Origin: Sclerodactyla briareus
Taxonomy: Eukaryota > Echinodermata > Holothuroidea > Dendrochirotida > Sclerodactylidae
Assembly: GCA_026419785.1 (NCBI GenBank)
Contig: JAODTK010005819.1
Coordinates: 1 to 64,000 of the forward strand
Direction: 5' to 3'
Length of the DNA: 64,000 bases
The translations under genes were made by a program, and so were the position numbers. The notes under the pieces were generated by a model. It did no database searches and was not told the DNA's origin. It was given only the letters and a program-made list of their open reading frames with translations. Each line of letters opens with the position of its first letter. Position 1 is the stretch's first letter. This document shows positions 1-13,221 of the stretch, piece by piece.

Positions 1-500
1 ATTTGGTACACACAGCATGCGTTCGCATAGATAACGTTGTTGGCACGCGTTCTGAGGTTTTCCCCTGTTTAACGGTGACCTGAACTGAAGGCATAAGCAA
101 ATAGCGTCATCTCAGCATATGTACAACCCCGAATACAGATTCGATCTTTTAGTAATACTTGCGTTCGTTATATACGTGCTTGACAAGCTTTTTGAGGTGT
201 GTCCCCCACGACCCATGAATTAACGCCATGCACAAATGGGGTTAATCCTCAGCATATGTGGAACTCAGCAATCTAATTTGAAAACTTGGTGCAACTGCGT
301 TCTTTAGATATCGTGGTGAAAAACATTTAAAGGAAAGGTCACTCACACATACACCAACACACACACACAAACGTTAAAGACACACGCCCACGCACGCATA
401 CGAACATCCGTTGGTTGCATTATTAATGTGTATGCGGCAAAGAAATACAATACGCAAAATCTCTTACCTCCTCATGAGCTTTTGCTGCATTCCCTGAGTG
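1..500. other. Unassigned DNA with a short CA-rich tract
   Basis: No gene or repeat family is recognised here. A degenerate CA-rich tract lies at about 345-400, with CACACA runs broken by other bases. Confidence 0.5.
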
Positions 501-501
501 T

Positions 502-1452
502 ATGGACTTTTTCTGGCAAGTTCTTCCACGACCAGTGGCTAGTATGGTACGTGGATCCGGTAAACCAGTGGTCGTCTGGGATGTGCCCGCTGCGCTAACG
601 CGCCGTAAAGGCCCGGTAGTTGAACCAGCGATAACCTGCTGCCTTGGTCGTCGAACCATCATTCGGAGGACGGACGAGGTAACTTCCTTTCTCGGGTCTG
701 GATCCATAACAGTCTCGGATGAATAATGTCACACGATTTGATCACGGCGTCCGGCATTAAAACAATCGACAGGTATTCAAGGACAGAAAAGGTTCAATGG
801 GCATCGAAAGACGCAAGCGGCAAGTTTGTACCTATCAGGAACAATAAAACAGGTATTGTGTCGACCAGAGGAAACTGTGATAAACGGAATAAAAATGTCA
901 AGCTCAAAAGTTTAGCGCTGGCCTGTTGTGGGCGATTTGCGATGGGGCTTGCCGCGCGGGCTACCTATTGCTTCTTTGGGATTGAGGTGGATGTCCAAGG
1001 AAACACCTCAGGTCAATACCGCATGGACTCACGGGACAAAAAAATAAATATATCTGGGAATCCAAGTGATACTTCCAAAAATAGGGCCTATTTAAAAGGA
1101 GTCAATACTGAAACTTTGCTCAGTTATGAAATGATGACGATCGTATTATTATAGTCTAACAGATTCAAGCAATTCATTCATACATGAGGAAGACGAGGAG
1201 CCTGACTCACGGGCAAAAATGACGCGATTCTAGTTGTAACCCATCTTCTTGGCATTTATTTCTTCTGCTACCTTCGAATCCTATAACAGTATTAATCAAT
1301 TCAATGGAAAAAAACGAGTGTGGACTCACAATGCATTAATTGCCAGCTTTTTTTGTACGGGCTCCCAGCTGATGCTGAAGAATGGGAATGCCCGTAGTGT
1401 TCGGATGATTTCTCCTGGAACTGACCCGAAAGTTGCGCAAATCTACCTCTAG
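502..1452 (+). other. Cluster of unassigned open frames
   Basis: Three short open frames follow each other on the plus strand: 502-726 (74 codons), 726-1154 (142 codons) and 1249-1452 (67 codons). None shows a domain, signal peptide, membrane segment or motif that I recognise, and no convincing splice sites link them. The first is also open on the opposite strand. Their lengths are within chance for a window of this size. They could be remnants of an unknown repeat or an unrecognised exon, but I would not call a gene on this evidence. Confidence 0.15.
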
Positions 1453-1459
1453 TACACAA

Positions 1460-3510
1460 TTAACAGAGGAAAGAGTCTGAAAATATGGCAATTGTAAACT
1501 TCACGTTTGACTTCGTTCACATGTCAACAATTTTACAACTACAAGGTGCTGAAATTGATTATTCCAAAGCACTCATGCTACCGAGAACAAGATCATCTTT
1601 TCACACAATCGAAAAAAGATGATATCGCATAAGTGGCATATTCTGCCGTAAATTGTATGGACAGGACACAAGAAATTAGTCTAAAAGGCTGACTTACACC
1701 ACAAATCTCATTCTAGTTGAGTTTGTTTAGTGTGCCAAGGCCATGTGTGATCGTGGTGAAACGGGGAATAATTCATATTGCGTGATCATGTAAATGCAAT
1801 ATCTTTTCATCATGTCGAATGTTTTGCTGGACAAAATGTAAGAAATTAGGGCAGATCAGTAGTCAGTGCACACAGTGCCAAGTCCAGCGCCCTTGACGTT
1901 CCTGTTTGCCCTCCCACGTGATGCAGAGGGCCTCTGGCTCTTCCCCTTCCCCGCCACCACGCATCCAAAAAATCTATTCCGTCGTGAGCCCGGATGATGG
2001 GTAGCCTACGCTAAAAGTGCAGTCCCCGGCTAGGGCATGTTGGGCAATCAGGCTAGTTATTGCAATTGAGCAGAAATTACTAATACGTCAGGCTACGTTG
2101 AAAGCTGAATAAGTCGTGACATCCTCGCGCGCCTGTATTCGATTTTATTTTATTAATTTACGGGTTCTGCAAGCCCCAATTAGGGTTCCATCAAGAAACT
2201 GAGACCGGCGCTAACTCGCCTTCTCTTCTCTCGACTAGCGCTCAGGGGTTAAAAGATCCAACCTTGCTCCCGGGTCCGCCATTCGACGTCCCCTCCGAAA
2301 GGATAACCACTCTAACATTTTCACAAACTCTACATATCATGATCACTTCTTTGTTTCAATGAGTACGGATTCAAAAAAAAATGATTCTCCACCATCCTAG
2401 CATAAAACAAACAATCGTGGCGTCTTATGAGTAATAGTCGTACAGGTTATGTTCCCCGTAGTTTTTTGTTCTCTCTTTTGGAGGTAATTATAAGAAATTA
2501 AGTCTGCGATATAAATAAAACATTTGGGTCATCTTCCCCAGTCAATGATTTTTCGAGTTACAAGCGTTCAGGACGCAATCTGGTAAAAGTCTATACGTAC
2601 ATTTGCCAGCATACTTAAGCGTGCCTCAGGCTGTACGGAATTCAATTTGCGTACCACAAGGCTTGCGACAGATTACGGTCATGCGCACGGTTCGTGGGAC
2701 AGCGAGGTGAAGGAGATGACCCGAAGATTGCGTAAAGCCTTGCGAACTTTTTTTTCGACTGCTACGTTTTGAAAGAGTCAAAAATTTTGCAAGGCCCACG
2801 TAGTTGTCATCGCGCAATCATACTGATAGGGCAGGACAAGCTGGAACTTGAAGTCGGCCTTGAACTCCGATCAGTGTGACGGTGGATTCAGTGCCGGGAA
2901 TGTGCATTCTTTTCATCAAGGGACCCACGCAGCTTGCACTTATTATGAATTCATGAAATCACCATGAGGCAAGCTCGAAGCATATTTCTCAATATTAGAT
3001 TTTGGCATTTATTTATAAAACTGGGTTAAATGATAGTTAAAGCGGCGTTTCGGGCGGCCCATTATTCTCGGCGCGGGGTTTTATCGAATCGAGTCAGTAT
3101 CGATTTGTCGTCCGCTACTGCCCGCGTGGTATTTCGTAATCGATTTCCGGGGGATTTCCCTGCAATCTTACTGCTTGTAGCCCGATAGTGCAGAGTTACA
3201 GAACAAGTTAGGGGCAAAATCATGTACAGCAGCACTCCTTCAACTTGTTTCAACACTCGTAATGAGATCTTATACAAAATCTCTCCCCATTTTTAACGGG
3301 GATACCTGTTTGAACCACACTATTTGCAGTTTAAACCATGACGGTCAAGTTTAGGCTTATTAAATCTCCAAAACCTGGCAATTGCGAAGTTAATGGGAGT
3401 AATTCATTACTTGGTATTTTATGCGCTATCGTTGACAATTACAACAATGGTTCTAGAAACTAAACACCGGTGTTTAGGGTTAAACAATAGTAGGCCTAGG
3501 AGTCCGGTGT
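1460..3510. other. Unassigned intergenic or intronic DNA
   Basis: I see no coding signal, RNA gene, tandem array or inverted repeat here. Short open frames at 2626-2817 and 3062-3277 have no recognisable content. Confidence 0.5.
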
Positions 3511-3515
3511 TTGAT

Positions 3516-3516
3516 A

Positions 3517-3570
<54 letters not shown>

Positions 3571-3592
3571 TAATAAATAACAAAATAATAGT
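3516..3592. repeat. (AAT)n microsatellite
   Basis: About 20 trinucleotide units of AAT/ATA run from 3516 to 3592, with two short interruptions near the end. Confidence 0.95.
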
Positions 3593-4135
3593 AGTCTACA
3601 CGGTTCTTATATAGCGCATATGAACCCTAAGGCGAGAGTGCGCTGAATTCGATAATAAAAAGACCGCCCGCCCGAGGGATGGAAACGGGTCACTCGTGTC
3701 GTCCGCGTGCCCGCCCCCCCCCCCCCCGCCCGCCCTCGTTGCATGGAAAACGCGCTTAACAGAAGTTTACTGTGTTCTATTATCACCACTGGCCTTTGTG
3801 AATATTGGTGGCGCTGCATCACTCCTTGCGGTCCGCTTAAAGAATTTGGGTGATCAGCATGACTGTTGTAGTTGAAATAACCCGTTCGCTGAAAATGTCG
3901 TCTTGCCCCAATTTTTGTTATATTTATGTATTATCATACAGTAGTATGCACCTGTTCATAATAGATAGTAAACATAAGATATGTATGTGGTGCAGCCGCG
4001 AGGGTTCGTGCGTTCACGAGCCAGTAGTTTTAGTAGTTAGTAGTCCGAGCGACGTTTCACGTCGTATTGCACCACAGAAGTAGTTCTTTTTATGTCCCCC
4101 CCTTCCCCCCCCTTTTATGCTAGTCTTCCTTTCCG
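3593..4135. other. Unassigned DNA with a C tract
   Basis: Nothing codes here that I can support. A 14-base C run lies near 3713-3727 and C-rich runs near 4097-4115. Isolated TAG units from 4030 onward lead into the following microsatellite. Confidence 0.5.
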
Positions 4136-4137
4136 GC

Positions 4138-4660
4138 TGTTTAGTAGTTTAGCTTTTCAGTAGTAGTAGCTATACACGTCCCAATCGCCGTAGTAGTGTC
4201 AGTAGCAGTAGTAGTAGCGTAGTAGTGGTAGTTAGTAATCAGTAATAGTCGGGTGTAGTAGTAGTTCGTAGTAGTAGTAGTATGGAGTAGTGTAGTGATG
4301 GTAGTAGTCGTAAGTAGTAGTAGTATCAGTAATAGTGGTAGTTAGTAGCTAAGTCGTATAGTAGTAGTAGTAGTAGTAATAGTAGTAGGAGTAGTAGTAG
4401 TAGTGAGTGAGTAGTAGTAGGGGTAGTGGTAGTGTGGTAGTAGTTAGTAGTAGTAGTGGTGGTGGTTGGTTTTAGTGGTGGTGGCCGTTCGTAGTAGTAG
4501 TCAGTAGTAGTAGTCGTAGTAGTAGTAGTAGTAGTAGTAGTAGTGTAGTAGTAGTGGTGGTGGGTCGTCGTGATGAGTAGTAGTAGTAGTAGATAGTAGT
4601 AGTGGTAGTAGTAGTAGTAGAGTGGTGGTGGTAGAAGTGGTGGTGGTAGTGGAGGTCGAG
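4138..4660. repeat. Long degenerate (TAG)n microsatellite block
   Basis: About 500 bases are dominated by TAG/AGT/GTA triplets, mixed with TGG and CGT variants. Pure runs occur near 4360-4380, 4495-4545 and 4575-4620. The minus strand therefore shows low-complexity Tyr/Thr/Leu frames of over 100 codons, which are artefacts of the repeat. A smaller outlier of the same triplets lies at 4790-4825. Confidence 0.95.
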
Positions 4661-5905
4661 CAACCCTATTTAAGTCCAAGACTCCTGAAAATGTATGGGA
4701 CCCTTGAGTTTCAACATTGGATTAATATAAACCAACACAGAGTCTGGGACCCTAGGGTTTTGATGCCTAACAAAAATCCCTGTGGTGGTTAGTGATGGTG
4801 GTGGTCGTAGTAGTATAGTATAGTTTAGGTGCCATTTCCAAAGATAATCTGATACATGACCATTGTTACGTTAAACAGGGCCATCGGCATACATGAAGCC
4901 CTTAAATGGTTTTTCCAGGGCTGATTTTATTGAAAAGGCTAGATAGCGTGTGTCATATCATGCATAGGCTAGTCCAGGAATAAGGCATAATTAATAGGTG
5001 TTTTGCCTGTTCCAGATGCGATTATATTTCGGAGATAATATGCAGAATGCCTTTATAAAATCATGGCTTGTGAACGAGCGCGGTTTGGCATCTGTTCCAC
5101 CGTGTAAAAATATAGGCTACGTGCGTACATGTATGCAAGGCTAGCCTATTCGAAATATCTACACCGCTATACGGACACATTTCTCCTCTGCATTTTATGG
5201 TCGATTCCACATATGAAAACAGAACATTATTGACCGCTTTAGCCTCAAATTATACAATATAGGAACATAGAAAAAAGATACGAATATCGTACTTTTTTAT
5301 CCAGAGTGAATTTTGCTGATTTAGTTTCGAGGCAATTTCTTTATCTTACTGGAGTAAAAAGCTCACTTCGTCTGGTTGCTATGAGGTTACGTTGGTATGA
5401 GGTTCGCATTGGCAAAAAGTTCGCATAATTGCGGTTACAGTAACACCGGTTACGACAAAGATCGGGCACAATTTTTGCGTGGCCGACTCATTTTCCCCGA
5501 CAAGGAAAAAAGAATTTGAAAAGTTGCGACAAAAAGGGCAGGCCGAACCGACCGAAAAAATCTCGCATGACAAGATTGCACCCGACTTTCTCGTATCGTG
5601 TGTTGAACTTTAGAAGACCTAGGTGATGACCTCCAAAAAAATGTTTTGGAGATGATAAATCAAGGAATTGCTCAGCAATTTTCGAGAAGCTGCACCGTCA
5701 TAAAACATTCCGGGGACTTGTAGGCACAGTAGGTCTTCAATTCCAGATTCATTCGGCACCGGGATCCGCAGTACTCCACCTCACTGCTCATTATGGAGAC
5801 TCACATACCATGTATGAGCTGATCCATCAAGGTGAGGTCAAGTTATCTCCAAACGAAACAAAATTGCATTTGGATTTTCACACAGTTCCTTGTTTTTCAG
5901 ATAAA
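4661..5905. other. Unassigned DNA
   Basis: No gene, RNA or repeat is recognised. Short open frames, such as 5379-5573 on the minus strand, carry no recognisable content. Confidence 0.45.
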
Positions 5906-5907
5906 CT

Positions 5908-6130
5908 AGTGGTTGCACAGTTGGTAGGAGGTCCTTCCACCAGGGACCGGGGTTCGATTCCCGGGCGGTTATACCAAGACCAAGTTACCTGTTGCCTCTC
6001 GCTGGAGCCTCAGCACACGGGATTAGAGCAGGGACAAACGTGGGGTCGGCTTTTCGCGTTGCCGGCTGGGTGATTACCCCCACCCCTACTTAAGTACCGC
6101 CAAAGGGCATCGCCGTATTCCTTGTATTTG
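5908..6130 (+). mobile_element. tRNA-derived SINE, copy 1
   Basis: The head resembles a tRNA gene. A box A-like stretch (GCACAGTTGGTAGG) at about 5914-5928 is followed by a clear RNA polymerase III box B, GGTTCGATTCC, at 5951-5961. The tRNA part has no consistent acceptor stem, so it is not a working tRNA. It runs into a unique body (ATACCAAGAC...ACCTGTTG...CAGCACACGGGATTAGAGCAGGGACAAACG) that is shared with a second copy at 59244-59480. The 3' boundary is estimated from where the two copies stop matching, near GGGCATCGCCGTATTCC. SINEs of this type are transcribed from the internal promoter and mobilised by a partner LINE, which is not identified. Confidence 0.75.
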
Positions 6131-6600
6131 GTGGGGGAATCGCAGATGACAATAGCGCTGCAGTATCCAGGTATGCACCTTCGCTGGGACATGGAATAGG
6201 GTCGATCCTCGGACTCGGCAAGCATACCTTAAAAAGAGGGTTCTTGCACTTCCCATGACCAAATTAGAGGCCTACCAAACTTCAGCTTGATCGGACCAGG
6301 AATCGTACCTGCATCTGTTGGATACTGGCTGGGTCCAACTAAGAGCATAAAAGGTGCGGAACCGGGGGAAAAGCAATTAACAGACTTCTACACTCTATTT
6401 ATGCGTTGAAAAGATTTTCAGACTTATAACTTCGTTGACTTTGACCTGGACCCCAAAACAATGAGGAATCGTGTAGGCCACTCATTACTGGGAATTCACA
6501 TAGGCATAGGCCTACCAAGCTTGACCATCCAGTGGTGGTTGAGTTATAGTGCTGACAAGCCAGGGGTGCACACGCAACAGTCCACACCACGCACGCACAC
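6131..6600. other. Unassigned DNA
   Basis: No coding or repeat signal is recognised between the SINE and the CA repeat. Confidence 0.4.
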
Positions 6601-6705
6601 TACAACCCACACTTAACACACACACACACACACAACGCACACACACACAAACACACATACACACACACACATACACACTCGCACAAACACACGCTAACGT
6701 GCACA
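6598..6705. repeat. (CA)n microsatellite
   Basis: Imperfect CA dinucleotide repeat of about 100 bases, with interruptions such as ACGC, ATAC and CTCGCAC. Open frames of His/Thr or Val/Cys overlapping it are repeat artefacts. Confidence 0.95.
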
Positions 6706-7920
6706 TAGCATACGGGACCGCGTGCTCTCCCCCCCTCTGCCCTCCCCCGCCCAACCACCATTTGCTCCCCGGTGACGCTACTGGATGGGTTCGGACTCAC
6801 GGAGTGCTTATACTACAATAGATACAGTTCTGACGGATGCCAGCTCCGGAATTTTATGAGCCGTCATTCGTGACTATTACTTAGTTGGTGAATACGAGAC
6901 TCTGAATATTACCTCAGCCAATCTTTTCATCTAACAAAAATGCACCTAATCTACATACGAGCGACTTCTTATTATGAATCGGACAGACCCGTCGCCCCTT
7001 ATTGCCTCATATATAGACAAAAGCATAAGACTAAGCATAGAAAACATGTATATGGTTCAAAACTGGTTCCGATGGGCCGATATCAGAAACACGATCGTTA
7101 GTCTGAGATATTGAGGAGCAAAAATGGATTGCATTTTGAAACAGGGAAATTGTTTCGAAGGCTTCATGCCGCAACACTCTTTCTTGAACCAAAGTGGTTA
7201 AGAAAATTAATTCGTGTTCATTCCTTCAGTTTGTAACAAAAAAAAATGGGAATCGAACTGATCTCACTCTTAACACCGTCGTTAACAAGGATTACTGTAA
7301 TTGTAATGAGTCCGCTGCTGCTTGCAAATGCTCTCCTCGCGGGACCTGATTTTGTTATCATATTCAAGGGTCTGTCTTCTCGTAAGAAGCACGACCATAC
7401 TTTCAAGCTGATCGACTTAGTTTTAGTCGTTATTGACAGATTTATATCGATCATTCAGCCTATGCGCGAAGATATGCCTACAAATATGGCAAACCTTTCA
7501 TTGTTATGTTAATATTGTTAACTCGATACTAGCTAAACACATGCATACAATGGATTCAATGCAATACGATCAACTTAACTATAACTACACATCTCCAACT
7601 GCGGGCCGAACTAGTGACGTGTGCAGTGACTGCATGCACGCCACTGTATGCTAGGTGCTATGTGTCACTTTGGACGTACCAATGCAAGAACGCATGCAAC
7701 GCGCGATGCCCATGGACCCCCAAAACTCGGCTGTCACTAGAAGCACAATTACAACACTTGTCACAACAGTCTCGTATTGTTCTTTATGCAGACTCGACGC
7801 GACTCTGACTGAGCAATTACAACTCTTGTCACGCCCTGAGGTGCGCGTGTTACGTGATTGTTCGATGCGAACGCGCTCGGAGGAACGACATAGCGCATGA
7901 AGAGAACTAGAGTGGAGGAC
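6706..7920. other. Unassigned DNA with overlapping opposite open frames
   Basis: Both strands are open at about 7218-7512 (88 codons plus, 78 codons minus). The plus frame is hydrophobic at its start. Neither has a recognisable domain, and mutual openness of both strands argues for chance. Confidence 0.35.
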
Positions 7921-7925
7921 CTAGA

Positions 7926-8122
7926 GCATAATTAGGAACTGGAGTGCGGACTGTTCGGCACGCGCAGCGCAAGAAAAAAAAAATAGCCTACACCACACAC
8001 AAACAATTTTCCAATTCGTAGCCATAGCATAATTAGGAACTAGGGGCGGATCTGTTCGGCACGCGCGCGTCAAGAAAAGATCCTACACCAAACACAAACA
8101 TATATTTACAACTTCTTAGTTA
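7926..8122 (+). repeat. Two-copy tandem duplication, about 103 bp unit
   Basis: The unit starting GCATAATTAGGAACT at 7927 recurs at 8031. Both copies continue through CTGTTCGGCACGCGC, AAGAAAA, CCTACACCA and ACACAAACA. The copies differ by small indels and the length of an A tract (10 A in copy 1). Confidence 0.85.
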
Positions 8123-8289
8123 ACTGGTCAGCATACGCGCGCGTATTTCAAACCCTCATCAATTGCGCTGGTTGGTTTGCTACAGAATTCCGCATCATCA
8201 GGAAAAACGCGCAAATACGCTCGCGCAGCAATATTTGAACGCGCTTCTGTAGTAAAGACGCGCCGTTATCTATCGTTAGGCTACGGAAA

Positions 8290-8625
8290 AATTGTATTTC
8301 ATGGGAGATTGGTGTGCGTGCGTGTGCCTAGAAAGTGTGTTCTGCGTAGGGGCCGCAAACACACGGGATTTGTACATGATATTAGCGCGTTAACCAACGC
8401 GTTCTCACGCAGACACAACCAGCTCGGGCAAATGTCAATTTGCCCGGACCCGGTAATGGCGGCCAATGCAAATTGTAATAGCTTAGGCCTCCAGGCGCTT
8501 CATGCGCGTCTGAAATAAGTGCGCACTTCAGCAGTTATATTATTACTCTTGTTCCGCACCCCTAGGAAATATTTGCCCCACCCCCCCCCTATAATTGTTC
8601 AGTGTCGAAATTTTGACACTCTCAT
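8290..8625 (+). repeat. Dispersed repeat, copy 1
   Basis: Matches 9895-10300 in colinear blocks: GGGAGATTGGTG, a block around GTGTTYGCGTA, ACGCGTTCTC.CGCAGAC.CA.CCA, GGACC.GGTAATGG, GTGCGCACTT and TTGTTCAGTGTCG. The 113-codon open frame over this copy (8177-8518) is not preserved in the second copy, which argues against coding. No terminal repeats were found, so its class is unknown. Confidence 0.7.
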
Positions 8626-9890
8626 ATTAGTATTACATTTATTAATCGCTGTCTAAAGAGTAGCAGCAAAAATATATTGTCCTTTTAGAACCATTCAATA
8701 CAATCATGGCCCTCATAGGCCACCATAGCTCAACAGGATGGAGCTAAGCCGGCCGCAAACCCGCCCGACCCGACCCGGACCGACCCGATGGACCAAACTA
8801 AAATAAAAAACAATAGTTGGCCTCAGTGGGTCGGGGCCGGTGTGCGGCGGGCTTACACTTCAGGCAGTGGGACACAGAAGCTACTATTACACATCAACTA
8901 GTGGTACATGGTAAGTGCTGCAACATGATCTATGGCCTGGGTTTACGAAAACAAGCGTCAAGGACTCCGTCACAGCACAGCATATAGGCCCTAGCCACAT
9001 GAGGTGGCAACAGTTTCAGAAATTACATACATGCCCGCCAAATGCCCATCCAACAACCCTTTGCTGTAGCAACGTTATATCCGCATGCCACATGGCCGTG
9101 AAAGATTGGCCTGCAAGATGGCCCACTGCACACAAGGGACTATCGGTGCATCATTATATTAATCATGTGTTGGGGATCCTGCAAGCCAATGACCCGGGGG
9201 GGGGTACAATTGTGGAGAACTTATTGGAGGATGAAAGTAGGAAAGCTTTGGCGCCAGTCATCAAGTTGACTGGCAGTTGAGGTCTGCAGAACAAGAATAC
9301 AGCACAATTACCACATACACGGCGGAAGGTTTTGGGGCTGTCTTGCACTGCTGTACCAATGGTGTTTTTTTTATGTGAGCACTTTACACGTGACGTTGAT
9401 GGAGATGCCTTAATTGGGTGTTATATTGGGAGAGTACCAACCCATTTACCAGACTGTGTTTTCCATTTCGCTTATTAAAACATAATTATCCTAAGGACGG
9501 GAACTGCACAAAAATTATGCGGCTTGAACTTGAGGCATGTATATGATTATTCTGATAAGATCACTTACCCGATATATTCAATGAAATAAAGTATGTTCAA
9601 GCCTTCTCTGTTTATCAGAAAGTTGATTTTCTCCACAAACAATTGTTTAGCGACAGGATTTTACCCTAAAAATTGTAATCTTCAAGTGGCCTGCAGAGGG
9701 GGAGTGCCATTACAGGGACATTGGTGGGACATCCAGGGGGGTAAAAATTTCGTGCTACGCTATATTCGAGCCAAGCGATAGGTTGTGTGGGTACGCTTTA
9801 GATGTATTGCAAACTAAGCACCCCTGACAAAATTTCACACCCCCCTATAATAGGACCTCTGCTACGGGCCTGGTTAGGGCAACGGGGTTG
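8626..9890. other. Unassigned DNA
   Basis: Contains a 121-codon plus-strand open frame at 8915-9280 with no recognisable domain, a GACCCGACCCGGACC-type short repeat near 8766-8790, and short G tracts. I see no support for a gene. Confidence 0.35.
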
Positions 9891-9894
9891 TGAT

Positions 9895-10310
9895 TGCAAT
9901 GGGGAGATTGGTGCAGTGCGGTGCGCGTTCCTAAAAGAGCTAGAAGTGTTTGCGTACGGGCACAACACATAGGATTTATACAGGATATAGGCGTTTTTTA
10001 AGTTTAACAACGCGTTCTCCGCAGACGCAGCCATCTCATGGCAAATGTAAATTGCCAGGACCGGTAATGGCTGGCCATGCAATAATTGTACATAGATTAG
10101 CTGGGACATGTAGTGCGGGACATGGAGGCGAGTATAGAGTATAATATAAATGCTAGAGTGCGCACTTAGAAGTAATTATATTCTACAAACCTACTCCGTG
10201 TTTTTACGGATTACTACATGCTGATTGGCGAAACCAGTCACGCGACTCGTCCTTATTCATGACAAACAAACAGTCAGTATCCTATCTTAGACTTGTTCAG
10301 TGTCGGTTAT
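9895..10310 (+). repeat. Dispersed repeat, copy 2
   Basis: Second copy of the repeat at 8290-8625, diverged by substitutions and indels. Between GTGCGCACTT (10157) and the terminal TTGTTCAGTGTCGG (10292) it carries more sequence than copy 1. Confidence 0.7.
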
Positions 10311-13215
10311 TTCGGAATACCACGCAGCTGGTCAGAGAGTAACACAACAATCGCATACTTGCACGATTTGCTGGGTCATAAGTGAACGCAATACTTATTG
10401 AACGCGAAAGGAGGGTTGCGGAACCTTTGAGGTTTTATTTGTTTACAGCGCAGATCCTGATCCACAGGGGTGGTCGCCAGCGGGGCGGGAGGGGGGCCAT
10501 GCCTCACTCCACCCCCCCCCCAGTCGGGGAATTTTCCCATTCTTCGTCGGACGATGCCCGAGTGGGTACGCTAAATTTGTACACACCCCCGACGAGGGCT
10601 TTTTGCCCGACAGTATATATTTCCAAACTTCTTCATAGTGGAAAATTTCTATATTGAAACTTAAAATTTTTTCCTATAGTAAAACTCTTCCTATAGTGAA
10701 AATCGTTCAGATAGGAATGCCAAGTCCTCGTCAGTTTAAGATCAGCGTTAATCATCTTCCTACAGACTATTACAATAGTGGAAATATAGAAGGATACACA
10801 AAGCATTATGGATATCTTCGAAATGTCCATTGCAAGAAATTTTAAGGGTACCATTCGTTGAGGAGGGAAGCTTCGTTCTGCCGTCTATTCACTGTTTTGC
10901 CTCTGTGTAGAGGTGTGTGCTTTTTCACGACGCAGTTGCCCAAGTATTTCCTGTGCAGTTATTGGGGAATACCGACACTATTAACTAATAGGGTTATGAT
11001 TCTTGACGTGGGAGCTATTGAAGTACAACATTTGCGCTCCACAATGTGTATTGGTCATTTGTTCTTTTTTTTTTGTCTTCAAGAAAAAATGTTCAAAAGT
11101 GGAAACATCAAAAATGCAGGTTTTTTGGACTAGGGGGTAGGGTGGCCTCGTCGGGTAACGTGCCCCCCACCCCCCCGTCGGGGAACTCGGACCCCCCGTC
11201 GGGGAATCCTTGACGCCACCAACTGTTGGTTACAGTTAGACGAGCGCTCAAAGGGCGCAAACTGCCTCAACGGATACAAACGGGCGAAAAAAAGACGCGT
11301 CGCTAGTTGCATTCGTGAAGTCATGTTCAGACGCGCAGAACCCTCCAGTCGGCACGCGTGGGATGCGGGATTGCGCTCCTTGAAAGTCACGCACAGACGC
11401 ACTGCCAATACTTCTGTGTATGGTGCGCAAAGCAATTCACTTCGATCGAATTAACGCAATAGTTACCATAGCTGCCTATTTACTGTTTTGAGATACAAAG
11501 ATTATAATTCAGAGAGATAGATATCTCTATCGTCGGGGTAATCCTTGATTTGCGGGTTTGTAGAATAGGAATAAAACTAAAGCAGCCAGCTAGACTTTTT
11601 ACTGGGTTAATAAACAGTCTCGACTCTGACTTTAGCTAATGACGAACTCGGCTGCGCCTCGACCGTATTACCTAAATCAAGGCTGACGGTTTATTCGCCA
11701 GGTAACCAGTCTCCGGATGGAAGTTTATCCTTAACTCTATGGTCGATATGTTCTAAAAGATAGAGAGCGCAACGCGCGTGATGAATGTGTGCTATATAAG
11801 TACAAAATCCCTATGGCTGGGCTCCCCCCGACTAGAACGCTACTCTTCAGCCCCCGTGTGTTACTTGAGTTAATCCAAGCCCTCTGGACATTGCTGGACT
11901 GAGCCTATACAAAACCAGAAGTTAGTCTGTGGTTAAGAACCCCGGTGTTGAACAATCAATGGCCCATTGTGCGTCTTTCTTAGCTGGTAAGAAATTTATT
12001 AGGAGGTGCGCCGCAGTAACCTGCAGTGTTCACAACCGTGACAACGTCGGAATTCGTCCAGAATTGCCGTGGGCCCCCAGCGGCGGCCTCTTTATAAGAC
12101 AAGTTGCTTTCCATATTGGAGGGAGCCAATCACGGAAAAAATAGAGTACACACCCCAGACAAACTGGGCAAGACGATTATATCACAGAGTTGTGCGTTGT
12201 CAATCAAAAAAGATTTTTATTGTTATTGATACAGATAAGGTACACATCACTCAAAACGAGTAAGAAATAAAATAATAATGTCTTAAACAACAAGACTAAA
12301 ACGGAGTCAGCGTGGAACGTGGTGCTATCCGCGACAGCCGGCCTCACTTTAGAGTAGTGTTTATAGTGACATGTGTGTCAGAAGATTAAATCATGGTCCG
12401 TTGACAGCCTCCCTATATAGGACAGCCTCCTCTAAATTAGAGCTTCAAACTATTAAGTCTATTAGTTCACTCGTGATGTCACACTGTACGCCTAGTGGTG
12501 TTTCAACCAGACGCAATCGATTCGGATTTTTCCCGATGATCACCATGGGTTTACTAGTGCTTCCGTAATAGCTCGTCTGTTTTCCCGCCGTTTCTGAAAA
12601 GGGTAAGGCACTCACTGGAGATGTGGCAGAATCTTGCACTATGATATACTCTTTATCATGGAGCAACAAAGGTAATTTTCGGGGGGGAGAGTCTTTGGTG
12701 CTGTTTTTTAATGAGGGTAATTCATTTATTCTTGAATTCCATGACGTCGTTCCCAAAATCTCCTCATGCAGATCACCTACCATGTCCCGTGAATCAGTAC
12801 CCAAAAACGGAGGGGATTTTTTTTTTTTCTCGATTTGAAACCATCTTGAGCCAGCGCGCATCAGAGTAGGCGCGGCAGCGTACACAATTTTTGGCCTGGC
12901 ACCACCCAGGTGGGATGCTGGAACGAAGCACTCCGAGGTTATTTGATTACTCAATTCTCTATTTTGCGTATTCCTGTATATTCATCAAACTGGTGCTTCT
13001 AACCCACTTGGATATTTTGCACGGCTTACAAGCATTATGAAGTTTTTTGGGGTGGGGCCCTTTTGACACGGCGATCGCGCCGAAGAGTCCTTATATCCGG
13101 GTCTTACCCCCAGGGGTCAAGGGCGCACACACAGGCATTTACAGTCAGAGAAGGGCAGGTGATGGCTGCATCAGCCAGGGAAAGGAAGACATCTGAAACC
13201 AAACAATGGTAAAAT
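10311..13215. other. Unassigned DNA with short GTCGGGGAA repeats
   Basis: No gene is recognised. CCCCCGTCGGGGAA occurs twice at about 11172-11210, and related GTCGGGG motifs lie near 10520, 11145 and 11530. GTCGGGGAATCCTTGA (11201) resembles GTCGGGGTAATCCTTGAT (11533), suggesting a degraded repeat. The 169-codon minus-strand frame at 12445-12954 carries no recognisable domain. Confidence 0.4.
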
Positions 13216-13221
13216 GGTCAT

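Noticed and set aside
4326..4679. Tyr/Thr/Leu-rich open frames over 4.3-4.7 kb
   Set aside because: They are direct translations of the (TAG)n microsatellite.
5908..5975. Possible functional tRNA gene
   Set aside because: A and B boxes are present, but no acceptor stem can be formed and the body is shared with a second SINE copy.
12445..12954. 169-codon open frame on the minus strand
   Set aside because: No domain, signal or splice context; the opposite strand is also open at 12623-12838. It may be chance.
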